Assembly: GCA_029098165.1 (NCBI GenBank)
Contig: JAQXNU010000015.1
Location: forward strand, 1 to 58,764
Direction of reading: 5' to 3'
DNA length: 58,764 bases
Source of the DNA: Clostridiales bacterium
GTDB lineage: Bacteria > Bacillota > Clostridia > Lachnospirales > Lachnospiraceae
In this document: piece after piece, positions 7,895-16,556 of the stretch
How positions within the stretch are numbered: the stretch's first letter is position 1
Layout: each line of letters opens with the position of its first letter
The notes under the pieces: model-generated
What the model saw: only the letters and a program-made list of their open reading frames with translations
What the model was told of the DNA's origin: nothing
The model's database searches: none
Program-made: the position numbers and the translations under genes

Positions 7895-7922
7895 ATTATA
7901 ATACAGAAATAGTAAATGTCAA
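7895..7922 (-). promoter_or_regulatory. Sigma-A promoter of the ABC exporter leader
   Basis: On the minus strand TTGACA (7917-7922) and TATAAT (7895-7900) are separated by 16 bases. Both hexamers are perfect. Transcription should start near 7888, giving a leader of about 265 bases before the ATPase gene. Confidence 0.85.
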
Positions 7923-7999
7923 TCACTTTTTTTAATAAATTGAATTTTATGATAATATATTTTTCGTTTCCTTTCTTTGATTTGGTTAAGCAATCAAAA

Positions 8000-8046
8000 A
8001 AGATCATTCTTTCTTGCTTACAGTAAAACAACAAAGAATGATCTTT
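8000..8046 (-). terminator. Intrinsic terminator of serS
   Basis: On the minus strand AAAGATCATTCTTT and its complement flank a loop of about 20 bases and are followed by six Ts. It lies about 50 bases after the serS stop codon and separates serS from the exporter leader. Confidence 0.8.
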
Positions 8047-8092
8047 CCCCTATATCATATCAAGCAAGTCAACAAACCCACTTGTAGTTATA

Positions 8093-9371
8093 TTATTTAA
8101 TAAATTCTTTACCACCCATGTATGGCTGTAATACTTTAGGAATGCTTACGCTACCATCAGCATTTAAGTTGTTCTCTAAGAATGCGATTAACATACGTGG
8201 AGGAGCAACTACTGTATTGTTAAGAGTATGAGCAAAGTACTTGCCATTCTCGCCGTTTACACGGATTTTTAATCTACGAGCCTGAGCATCACCTAAGTTA
8301 GAGCAGCTACCAACTTCGAAGTATTTCTTTTGTCTTGGAGACCAAGCTTCCACATCGATTGACTTCACCTTAAGGTCTGCTAAGTCACCAGAACAGCACT
8401 CTAATGTACGAACTGGGATATCTAAGGAACGGAATAAATCTACTGTGTTCTGCCATAATTTATCGAACCACATTGGACTTTCTTCTGGCTTACATACAAC
8501 GATCATTTCCTGCTTTTCGAACTGGTGGATACGGTAAACACCACGTTCCTCGATACCATGAGCACCTTTTTCTTTTCTGAAACATGGAGAATAACTTGTT
8601 AATGTGTATGGAAGATCTTCTTCCTTGTTGATTGTATCGATGAATTTACCGATCATGGAGTGTTCAGAAGTACCGATTAAGTAAAGGTCTTCACCTTCAA
8701 TCTTGTACATCATAGCATCCATTTCTGCAAAACTCATAACGCCAGTAACAACGTTACTACGAATCATATATGGTGGTACACAGTATGTGAATCCACGATC
8801 GATCATAAAATCCCTTGCATAAGAGATTACAGCAGAATGTAATCTTGCAATATCGCCCATTAAGTAGTAGAAACCATTACCTGCAACTTTACGAGCAGAG
8901 TCTAAGTCTAAACCATTGAATTTTTCCATGATTTCTGCATGATAAGGTACATCGAAATCTGGAACTACTGGCTCACCATATTTTTTAATTTCTACGTTTT
9001 CGCTATCATCTTTACCAATTGGAACACTAGGATCGATGATATTTGGAATTGTCATCATGATCTTTGTGATTTTTTCCTGTAACTCTGATTCTTTTGCTTC
9101 TAACTCAAGAAGACGATCAGATTCTTCTGTTACTTTTTTCTTCATAGCTTCGGCTTCTTCTTTTTTACCCTGAGCCATTAAGCCACCAATTTGTTTACTA
9201 ATTCTATTACGGTCTGCTCTTAAACTATCTGCTTCCTGTTTTACATTTCTGCTTTCGGCATCAAGCTCAATAACTTCATCAACTAAAGGAAGTTTCTTAT
9301 CCTGAAACTTATTCTTAATATTCTGTTTTACGATATCCGGATTCTCTCTTACGAATTTTAAATCTAACATA
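8093..9371 (-). CDS. serS: Seryl-tRNA synthetase
   Basis: This is a 425-residue class II synthetase that charges tRNA-Ser. It begins MLDLKFVRENPDIVKQNI, the standard SerRS N-terminus, followed by the long helical arm (residues about 30-100) that contacts the tRNA variable arm. Motif 2 is CFRKEKGAHG with the downstream RIHQFEKQE, and motif 3 is near the C-terminus (NNTVVAPPRMLIAFLEN). A longer in-frame reading from 9505 exists, but it runs through the T-box leader. AGGAGG lies seven bases before the ATG at 9371, which fixes the start. It is transcribed alone, with a T-box upstream and a terminator downstream. Confidence 0.97.
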
Positions 9372-9439
9372 ATATTCCTCCTATTTGGTACCTTTATATC
9401 AATACCGATATTAAATATAGTAGGTTTCAGGGCTTTTAA

Positions 9440-9672
9440 GGTATAAAAAAAGCCCTCCACCTCATGCATACACATGGGACGAAAGGATTCCGCGTTGCCA
9501 CCCAAATTGCCGATGTTGATCGACCACTCATAAAGTACGATAAAGAGTACTAACCTTCGGTTTTCACCGACAGCTCCAAAAGTGGAAAGATTTCTACATT
9601 TACCGATTCACACCACCCACCGGCTCTCTGAAAAACTTTTAAAATCGTAGCTTTTATCTTCGCTGATATTGT
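9440..9672 (-). promoter_or_regulatory. T-box leader of serS
   Basis: The minus strand contains the T-box core GGGTGGCAACGCGG (near 9490-9503), which binds the free acceptor end of uncharged tRNA. About 130 bases upstream are AGAGAGCCGG and GGTGTGAATCGG, typical of stem I. A G-rich stretch followed by seven Ts (9444-9450) supplies the terminator. Uncharged tRNA-Ser should allow read-through into serS. I did not assign the specifier codon. Confidence 0.9.
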
Positions 9673-9676
9673 GCTT

Positions 9677-9705
9677 ATTATATATCTATTCCCATCAATT
9701 TGCAA
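9677..9705 (-). promoter_or_regulatory. Promoter of the serS T-box leader
   Basis: On the minus strand TTGCAA (9700-9705) and TATAAT (9677-9682) are 17 bases apart. The predicted start, near 9670, matches the beginning of stem I of the T-box. Confidence 0.65.
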
Positions 9706-9715
9706 GAACTTTTTT

Positions 9716-9754
9716 CAAATCTGAAAAACATGCTTTGCAAGTTTCTCAGATTTG
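9716..9754. repeat. Inverted repeat downstream of the anti-sigma-like gene
   Basis: CAAATCTGAAAAACATGC and GCAAGTTTCTCAGATTTG are complementary at all but two positions around a three-base loop. It lies 40 bases after the stop of the membrane protein gene and next to the serS promoter. No T run follows on the minus strand, so it is a poor intrinsic terminator. Confidence 0.5.
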
Positions 9755-9792
9755 AAAATGTCTTTTTACTTTTTTCTTGGTCTTAAACCGAT

Positions 9793-10953
9793 CTATTTTT
9801 CTAATGCCATACTTTTTACCACATACCTTTCATTCTCATATTGTATATCAAGAGAAAGATACGAATAGCTGTCTTCATCCTGTGGGCCATAGAACTGACA
9901 GGATACTCCAAATAGTTCTTCTCGAGTAACAAATTTCGGGTCCCATTTGATCAGATATGGCTGCATTGAATCGAGTATGTTTTTTTCGCATGCAATTATA
10001 TCCTCTGAAGCCACTAATTCTTTCACTTGATCAATATCACCACTAAAATAGGCATTGCATATTTTAATCGCCAGAATCTGAATTAAGGCATTATCATCTG
10101 CGATCCACTGCTCCCCATTCCACGTAAATGTCCCTCTTACGGTATCTGTAGGATCCATATATTGAATCTGACTTAATCTCTGATCTTGATAAATCAACTT
10201 ATAGGTCATATTGGTCAACGGAATCTCAATCACATTGTCCTTTTGCATTAAATTCATATCAATTTGACAGATTAACAAATCATCTTCCTTAAGACTTTCC
10301 ATGTCTTTCCCGTGACTCTTAACCACCACAAGACTACTATCCATAGGATTCCCTATTGTTTCGATTACTTTATATACTTCATAATTTTTTCCATTATAAT
10401 AAATAAGATTGGCTTTGCCATCTTTAATTGTAAAATACTTCTCCACCTCTTCATACCCATCCGGTTGTGTTACGATTAAATAAAGCAGCTCCTTCAACTT
10501 TCTCTGTTCTTCCAGTTTTTCTTGCATATCAATATCAAGGTAAACATCCTCTCCTTGAATTGGCAATGGTGTAATCATTGGTTCCATGTTCTGATCAGTA
10601 GTAAGTGAAACATCACTTCCTTGAGTTGGTGTTGGTGTGACCTGTTGCATAGCTGCATGTTTGTTATTATTACCACGTTTGTCGTTATTACCGACCATGT
10701 TAGCTATCACTGCAATGCCACCGATCAATAGCGCTACTATGAAACCTGCTGCAACGAACTTTCCTTTATTTTGCTTTGGCTTTCTTAACTCCTCAATATG
10801 AGTTACCCTAACATTGTTCTTTTTCATAGAATTATGCTCTCTTTCTGCCCTTTTTAGATTAGCGAGCGCACGGTCATGAAAAGAATGTGAAATCGAGATA
10901 TGATCATAGAGTTCTTCTATCTTAATATCTCCCTTTTTAGACCTCTGTTCCAT
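9793..10953 (-). CDS. Membrane protein, probable partner (anti-sigma type) of the adjacent ECF sigma
   Basis: This 386-residue protein has a basic cytoplasmic N-terminus of about 70 residues, one membrane helix (about residues 71-90, FVAAGFIVALLIGGIAVI), a Thr/Pro/Gln-rich linker and an extracellular domain of about 230 residues. This one-helix layout beside an ECF sigma gene is typical of anti-sigma factors. No classical zinc-binding HxxxCxxC motif is present. The gene overlaps the sigma gene by 17 bases and has GGAAGGAG before the ATG. The sigma gene itself is broken, so this protein may now be without a partner. The extracellular domain has no family I recognise. Confidence 0.6.
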   Translation of the reverse strand: MEQRSKKGDIKIEELYDHISISHSFHDRALANLKRAEREHNSMKKNNVRVTHIEELRKPKQNKGKFVAAGFIVALLIGGIAVIANMVGNNDKRGNNNKHAAMQQVTPTPTQGSDVSLTTDQNMEPMITPLPIQGEDVYLDIDMQEKLEEQRKLKELLYLIVTQPDGYEEVEKYFTIKDGKANLIYYNGKNYEVYKVIETIGNPMDSSLVVVKSHGKDMESLKEDDLLICQIDMNLMQKDNVIEIPLTNMTYKLIYQDQRLSQIQYMDPTDTVRGTFTWNGEQWIADDNALIQILAIKICNAYFSGDIDQVKELVASEDIIACEKNILDSMQPYLIKWDPKFVTREELFGVSCQFYGPQDEDSYSYLSLDIQYENERYVVKSMALEK

Positions 10954-11442
10954 TTAATTCATCTCCTTCCATCAATCCTTTTAGCTTGCTTTTGGCTCTT
11001 CGTAATCTTGTAGAAACAGTATTCTTATTCATGCCGAGAATTTCCCCGATTTCATAAATTGAATACTCTTCATAATAATATAAATAAATGATATTCCTAT
11101 CTTCTACCTTTAAATAATTTAACTGTTGTAATAAATCCTGTTGCTCTACGGTTAATGATATGTAATCTTCTGTTGCCACATCTTCTGTAAGTTCTGTTGT
11201 TTTTCGAAACCAAGCTGTCTTAAAATACGATTTACAAAGGTTAATTGTTACACGTATCAACCATGCCTTTTCATGTTCATATGATTCAAAAGTCATGTGA
11301 TGCTCAATTACCTTCATAAATACTTCCTGTGTAATATCTTCTGCTGTAGTTATGCTTTTTGTATTATTAACGCAATGCGAAATACCATATTAGAATACTT
11401 TTCAAATAATGTTTCAATAGAAACGTGGCCACCGTTATCTAT
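10937..11442 (-). pseudogene. ECF RNA polymerase sigma factor, frameshifted and lacking a start codon
   Basis: An intact frame of 126 codons (from 11317) encodes most of an ECF sigma: the end of region 2 (KAWLIRVTINLCKSYF) and a region 4 helix-turn-helix (SIYEIGEILGMNKNTVSTRLRRAK). The missing start of region 2 is found upstream in another frame: SIETLFEKYSNMVFRIALI, then a switch near an AATACAAAAAGC stretch to KSITTAEDITQEVFMKV. Restoring one base would join them. In addition, the codon at the right distance from AGGAGGGG is ATA (11440-11442) rather than ATG. Two independent defects favour a true pseudogene over a sequencing error. Confidence 0.7.
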
Positions 11443-11570
11443 CAGAATCCCCTCCTATCTTATCATAATTTCTTTTTATCTTTTGTACACCTCTCTTAAG
11501 CAATCATTTGATCATTTACTACCTTCATTAATAATACTCTTTCCTAACGTAATTTTGTTCAAAATACTAC

Positions 11571-11620
11571 AAAAAAAATTCCAGTCTTAAGATTTGCTTT
11601 CTTCTTAAGACTGGAAATCT
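11571..11620 (-). terminator. Intrinsic terminator of the EAL gene
   Basis: On the minus strand TTCCAGTCTTAAGA and TCTTAAGACTGGAA pair and are followed by eight Ts. It lies about 40 bases after the EAL gene and insulates the sigma locus. Confidence 0.85.
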
Positions 11621-11656
11621 ACACGCTTATAACGTTATACCTGTTTATCAGTTATT

Positions 11657-13618
11657 TTATTTAATGATTTTATTCCATTCATCAATTTTCTGATAAAATG
11701 TTTCTCCATCCACTGGCTTTGAGAAATAATATCCTTGAATATAATCAACGCCCATTTCAAGCATTGCATCTAACTGTTCTTGTGTCTCAATTCCCTCAGC
11801 CACAATTTTATAATCCAGATTTTTTACCATCCGAACAGATGACTCTAAAACAACATGACTCTTCTTACTGTCCTGATATTCATTCTGCGAAGATGTCTTA
11901 TTTAATGGCGGATAACACGGCCAGATTAAACTCTTATCCAATTTAATGATATGATATGGCATATCAATCATCATAGACAGATTGGAATATCCTGTTCCGT
12001 AATCATCCATGGAAAAAGTACATCCCGCATTATGTAGTCTCTTAATATTCGTTTGGATTACAATATTCTTATCCACTGCAGCACTTTCTGTTATTTCAAA
12101 GTTAAAGAATGTACCTGGAAGTTTATATATCCTCATAATTTCTACTAACGAATCTGCTAAATTAGGATCTAAATACTGAATTGCCGATAGATTAACTTCA
12201 ATGTACTCAATTCCTTTCTCCATTAAAGAATGACTTTTCGCAAATTCACATACCTTTTTAAAAACAATCCTTCCAAGTTCCACTATTACACCCATTCGCT
12301 CAGCAATTGTGATAAATTCTTCCGGAGAAACAAACCCTATCGTCTGGGTATCCTTTAATCGTACCAACGCTTCGCAAGAATTTATTCGCTGATCCTTTCT
12401 AGAATAGATTGGCTGATATACTACATCAAAACCATCTTTTTCTACCGCATCCTTTAACATTCTCTCAATTGTTATATAACGTTCTAATTTAGCCTGCATA
12501 TTCTTGTCATAAAAGATAAGTTTCTTTTCTTGATCTTTTTCTGCGAACCCTTTATAAATCAGCATTTCTAAGATATTGAAGATATCTTCTTGCTTTTTCG
12601 CATATTCTGGACATTTGATTGCAAGTAGATGAGGTTTTAATACCACATCTACTTGATCGATCTTTATGCTGTCCTCCAGTTTAATAAAAATATGTCTGGC
12701 AATTTCTCGAATACGGTCTTTATCTTCATCAATTAACATGCTTAAACACTTTGTTCTTGAACGGTATACATTCGTATGAAAAGTAGTCTCCATGAATTGT
12801 GCCATCACAGACATTACACGAAAAGAAAAATCTTGTCCAAACCTTGTATTTAGTACTCCCCAGTCATCAAAACTGACATTAAGGACATAAAACTCTTTCT
12901 TACTTCCAAACTTCTCATTTAGCATTGTGATAAATGCATAACGGTTTAGAATTTCAGTCTCCTTTTCAATATACTCTGACGGATTGACCATTGTATAAAA
13001 GGTAAAAGTCAACATGAGTACCATAGCTAAACTAGAGGCTAAAAGATTCGGATTGTATAACTGAATACAAGCAGCAATCGCTTCTCCTGAAATAGCTGCT
13101 AGTATGAGTAACCTAGTCTTTCTTTTCAATATTTTACGATATCGAAATAGATTAATCAGTGTAATCAGAAGATAGAGTGCAACTGAAATATATATGGTAA
13201 ATACTACGGTTCCATACGAGTATCTTGCCTTGTCATCAATATAATATTGCAGGTCTCCAAAAATAACTACAATTATGGAAATTACAAATGGTACAAAACA
13301 AAGAATATGACGTTTTAAATGATATCGAATATCATGGACTAAAGTAATAACAAACAGACAAAATAATGCAATAAATAGATCCAGTGACCCTATGAAAAAC
13401 TGATGCAATAATCGATTAATCCATGCTGGAACTATATCATAATAATGAAGTGATACAACTGTGGACATATCAAAAATCAAATTGAATCCACAAACAATTA
13501 CCATGATTTTAAATATCTTGTTTGACATAGTTGACAAACGCCGCCCAGAAAAATATTGAAATGCAATGATTAAATAAAAAAAGAAACTGGCTATTTGGAA
13601 TCGTAGATCTACTTCCAT
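11657..13618 (-). CDS. Membrane-bound EAL-domain c-di-GMP phosphodiesterase with degenerate GGDEF
   Basis: This 653-residue protein has an N-terminal block of about seven membrane helices (residues 1-210), a GGDEF-like domain without a recognisable GGDEF signature (about 220-380), and a C-terminal EAL domain. The EAL residues expected for activity are present: EALVRL, the Asn in EVNLS, EITES, MDDYGTGYSN, KLDKS and EGIET. It should therefore hydrolyse c-di-GMP to pGpG, while the GGDEF part is probably regulatory. AAAGAAGG precedes the ATG and a terminator follows, so it is a single-gene unit. The PilZ glycosyltransferase at 41537-43777 is one possible downstream target. Confidence 0.9.
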   Translation of the reverse strand: MEVDLRFQIASFFFYLIIAFQYFSGRRLSTMSNKIFKIMVIVCGFNLIFDMSTVVSLHYYDIVPAWINRLLHQFFIGSLDLFIALFCLFVITLVHDIRYHLKRHILCFVPFVISIIVVIFGDLQYYIDDKARYSYGTVVFTIYISVALYLLITLINLFRYRKILKRKTRLLILAAISGEAIAACIQLYNPNLLASSLAMVLMLTFTFYTMVNPSEYIEKETEILNRYAFITMLNEKFGSKKEFYVLNVSFDDWGVLNTRFGQDFSFRVMSVMAQFMETTFHTNVYRSRTKCLSMLIDEDKDRIREIARHIFIKLEDSIKIDQVDVVLKPHLLAIKCPEYAKKQEDIFNILEMLIYKGFAEKDQEKKLIFYDKNMQAKLERYITIERMLKDAVEKDGFDVVYQPIYSRKDQRINSCEALVRLKDTQTIGFVSPEEFITIAERMGVIVELGRIVFKKVCEFAKSHSLMEKGIEYIEVNLSAIQYLDPNLADSLVEIMRIYKLPGTFFNFEITESAAVDKNIVIQTNIKRLHNAGCTFSMDDYGTGYSNLSMMIDMPYHIIKLDKSLIWPCYPPLNKTSSQNEYQDSKKSHVVLESSVRMVKNLDYKIVAEGIETQEQLDAMLEMGVDYIQGYYFSKPVDGETFYQKIDEWNKIIK

Positions 13619-13700
13619 CTTCTAACCTTCTTTCATATTTCGACTAAAAATCTAACTAATTAAGTATATTTTACCATATTTGACTGATTTTTTCAATTTT

Positions 13701-14660
13701 TTATCTAAAACGCATTTCTGGGTAATAGCAGGAAAGGCCCATTTTACAGATATCTTCTCTTCCTCGTGGAAAGACCATACGTTCCAAATACTCCTCCTGT
13801 GAATTGCATTCCTTTGCAATTTCTACGTTTTGTTTCACAAGCTGAATATCGTTGCAAATATTCTCTAAATCATCCGATCTCCCAACAATTTTTCCTGCTG
13901 CAATTCCCATTTTTACAAAACGATAAATACTGCAGACTCCACAGGTTATATTATGAAAATCATTGCAGAATACATGATTATTCAACTCTGCATCGTGACG
14001 ATTTCTAAAGTTATCCTCTTCTAGAAAAATATCATGCTCTGACCTACAAAGCGTACTACACACAGAACTTAATTCCCTTCGATGCATTCCTAGACAATTG
14101 GAGTCAGAATATGCACATCCATTTCTCATAATAAATACTTCATAATCAATACTCGGCTGTGCCTGAACAATGGTTTCAATTTCATCAACTGATAAATCTC
14201 GTGGCAAAATAATACGATTAGCTCCATGCTCAATATAAAATCTTGCGATATCGCGATTATACACTCCTGCAATCGTACTGATTACACAATATAAGCCTAT
14301 TTTTTTTGCTAGTTCGACTAGTTCGATACAGGAAACAATAACTCCATCACAATCCACTTCCTTTAACTGCTGCATATATCGTTCAATAAAAAGTAGCTGT
14401 TCTGAAGAATATAGACTCGAGTTAAACGTAATAAATATCTTTTGATCACGTCCTTTATTCTCCTTGATGATATTGATCACTTCTTCAAAACAATGAGGAT
14501 TGGCTGCTTCCTTAAAACCAGTCAGACGATTGATATCTCCATACTCTCCGAAGATAACACGCCAGGAATTATCATAAAATCCAAGATAAAACTCACCTGC
14601 GCCACAGGAAATATACCTTTCCAAATTCTCTTTTTGATTCAAAGGCACTAGTACTTTCAT
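13701..14660 (-). CDS. U32 (UbiU-like) Fe-S family protein
   Basis: This 319-residue protein belongs to the peptidase U32 / UbiU-TrhP superfamily, a TIM-barrel-like fold often carrying an Fe-S cluster. The start KVLVPLNQKENLERYISCGA resembles the usual U32 start, and YEVFIMRNGCAYSDSNC matches the conserved motif before the first cluster cysteines. Further cysteines follow in CSTLCR and CGVC. Family members act in tRNA or quinone hydroxylation or related reactions, so 'collagenase-like peptidase' is probably misleading. It overlaps the upstream UbiV-like gene by four bases, suggesting a heterodimer like UbiU-UbiV. Anaerobic Firmicutes do not make ubiquinone, so the substrate is unknown. Confidence 0.75.
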   Translation of the reverse strand: MKVLVPLNQKENLERYISCGAGEFYLGFYDNSWRVIFGEYGDINRLTGFKEAANPHCFEEVINIIKENKGRDQKIFITFNSSLYSSEQLLFIERYMQQLKEVDCDGVIVSCIELVELAKKIGLYCVISTIAGVYNRDIARFYIEHGANRIILPRDLSVDEIETIVQAQPSIDYEVFIMRNGCAYSDSNCLGMHRRELSSVCSTLCRSEHDIFLEEDNFRNRHDAELNNHVFCNDFHNITCGVCSIYRFVKMGIAAGKIVGRSDDLENICNDIQLVKQNVEIAKECNSQEEYLERMVFPRGREDICKMGLSCYYPEMRFR

Positions 14661-15496
14661 TTTTCTCCTCCTAACTGCTTTGACGTATAAATCAGGCGTA
14701 TCTGCTTTGCATTCATGATATTACAATCCGGATTTTCAAAATAAACCGCTCTTCCATGTTTCAGGTAGTGGCCCCCTTCTTCGGATGTATAATGAACAAT
14801 CTGACTCTCACATTCAAAACTACAATTATAGTTCGCTCGATACTTTTTATCGATGGACTGATTCGTGGAACCAATTTCACAGATATGTCCTACCGTCTGA
14901 TAGCAATATGGATAATGAAAACCTATAGTCAGATTGGAAGGTGCCTCACTTAAATCTATCTTTTCATGCGTTAAATCCAATTCCACTCCATGGATATTAT
15001 ATTGTTTCATCAGCTCAAGCATAGTGATATTAAAAATTTTTGGCTTTACGCAAGAGTGAAAATACTCGCTATACCGCTTATCACGATAATCTTTCATAAA
15101 CAAACGACCGAGATTGATCTTTTGCTTATAATTGTTATGAATATACTCTAACATACCGAAATCATTAACTGTAATTTCATCTAGGTATACACCGGCGGCA
15201 TCAACTAATTTTTTGATTTGCTCTTTTGCTTTATCCAGATACTTTTCTGTAAAGATTGGTAATACAAGTGTCATCTTACACTGTTCTTTCTCACAAACCA
15301 GATTGACAGACTTGATCATATCTGTGCTGGCATGCAGAAAATAAATTGCGCAAAAAGAAGAGCCGATATACACTCGTGTAAACCTTGAATATCCGCTCTC
15401 CGCTAACATATTAGAAACAGAAATCATGAACGTACCGTCCTTTTCATAGATACCATTCATCATCTCTGCTAGATTAAGACACAGAATCTTTTGCAT
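14657..15496 (-). CDS. UbiV-like U32-family partner protein
   Basis: This protein of 279 residues contains LGRLFMKDYRDKRY, which resembles a conserved segment of UbiV-type U32 proteins, and a Cys-rich second half (CYQTVGHICE, CSFECE, CNIM). A TTG at 15517 is in frame, but CAAGGAGT lies seven bases before the ATG at 15496, giving MQKILCLNLAEMM as the N-terminus. It shares a four-base overlap with the UbiU-like gene downstream and lies 30 bases after the 1-phosphofructokinase gene, so all three may be co-transcribed. The pair probably forms one Fe-S enzyme; its substrate is unknown. Confidence 0.6.
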   Translation of the reverse strand: MQKILCLNLAEMMNGIYEKDGTFMISVSNMLAESGYSRFTRVYIGSSFCAIYFLHASTDMIKSVNLVCEKEQCKMTLVLPIFTEKYLDKAKEQIKKLVDAAGVYLDEITVNDFGMLEYIHNNYKQKINLGRLFMKDYRDKRYSEYFHSCVKPKIFNITMLELMKQYNIHGVELDLTHEKIDLSEAPSNLTIGFHYPYCYQTVGHICEIGSTNQSIDKKYRANYNCSFECESQIVHYTSEEGGHYLKHGRAVYFENPDCNIMNAKQIRLIYTSKQLGGEK

Positions 15497-15526
15497 AAGT
15501 TTTACTCCTTGAATCAATAGTCTAAC

Positions 15527-16444
15527 TTAAATGTTACCCAAAAGAATCTGTCCTATGCACTCCTCAATCATTTCTTTTGTTGCTAATCCTTCTGAAAATG
15601 CAGTTGCACTTCCAGCTGCAGCACCAAATCTCAATGCAGTATCATACGTTCCATCCATTAAATATCCTGCGATAAATCCTGCAACCATAGAATCGCCTGC
15701 ACCTACACAATACTTTGCATTGCCAGATGGAGTACCAATACTATGAACCTGTTCAAATTCATCTACCAAGATAGCCCCCTCTGCCCCCATGGATACCAGT
15801 ACATTGACAGCACCCATCTTCTGTAACATCTTTGCATATCGAATCACATCTTCTTTGGACTGTATCGTTGCATCAAAAAGTTCTGCTAGTTCATGATGAT
15901 TTGGCTTAATTAAAAATGGATGATACTTTAATACGTTTTTTAATAGGTCTTTCGTAGCATCCACTACAATTTTAACTTGCTTGGCTTGTAAGTACTCCAT
16001 AATCTTTTCATATAGATTGGAAGGCAACGAAGATGGAATACTACCTGCTAATATTAATAAATCTCCATCCATAATAGCATCTAACTTATGAAAAAACGAG
16101 TCGATGTCTTCTTTTAATATCTTAGGTCCTTGTGCATTCAGCTCCGTTTCTGCGTGGGAGCGAATTTTAACATTAATTCTGCTAATACCATCTTTCAATG
16201 AGATGAAATCAGCAATTACCCCCGCTTTCTTCACTCTATCTTCAATCTCTTTTCCTGTAAATCCAGCAACAAACCCTAGTGCCTTGCTATCTACTCCCAA
16301 TGTCTTAAGAACAATGGATACATTAATTCCTTTCCCCCCACAAAAAACTTTCTCATTCTTCGTACGGTTCACCATACCATTCTGTAGTTCATCAACATCA
16401 ATGACATAATCAAGAGCTGGATTAAATGTTACAGTATAAATCAT
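15527..16444 (-). CDS. fruK: 1-phosphofructokinase (PfkB family)
   Basis: This 305-residue PfkB-family sugar kinase starts MIYTVTFNPALDYVIDVD, the hallmark of the 1-phosphofructokinase / tagatose-6-phosphate kinase group. GGKGINVS is the first PfkB signature, and VGAGDSMVAG near residue 247 holds the anion hole and catalytic Asp of the second. It would phosphorylate fructose 1-phosphate or tagatose 6-phosphate. There is no fructose PTS permease or DeoR-type regulator next to it, unlike the usual fru operon. Instead it is followed within 30 bases by the U32 pair. AAAAGGAG precedes the ATG. Confidence 0.85.
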   Translation of the reverse strand: MIYTVTFNPALDYVIDVDELQNGMVNRTKNEKVFCGGKGINVSIVLKTLGVDSKALGFVAGFTGKEIEDRVKKAGVIADFISLKDGISRINVKIRSHAETELNAQGPKILKEDIDSFFHKLDAIMDGDLLILAGSIPSSLPSNLYEKIMEYLQAKQVKIVVDATKDLLKNVLKYHPFLIKPNHHELAELFDATIQSKEDVIRYAKMLQKMGAVNVLVSMGAEGAILVDEFEQVHSIGTPSGNAKYCVGAGDSMVAGFIAGYLMDGTYDTALRFGAAAGSATAFSEGLATKEMIEECIGQILLGNI

Positions 16445-16556
16445 ATCTATGTACTCCTTTTCTTTTATATCTTAACCATTATCTTTCTTTTCAGGGAATG
16501 CTGCTACAAGATGTATTATTTATCTATTTGACATCGCATAACAGCATTCTTAAAGT

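Noticed and set aside
9372-9505. N-terminal extension of seryl-tRNA synthetase up to 9505
   Set aside because: This stretch is the T-box terminator region, and AGGAGG with the canonical SerRS start lies at 9371.
11340-11442. Programmed -1 frameshifting in the sigma gene
   Set aside because: The A-rich stretch does not match a slippery heptamer in the zero frame, no downstream stimulator is evident, and the start codon is also lost.
11297-11590. Plus-strand 97-codon frame over the sigma locus
   Set aside because: It is antisense to the 5' part of the sigma pseudogene, whose homology is clear on the minus strand, and lacks an RBS.
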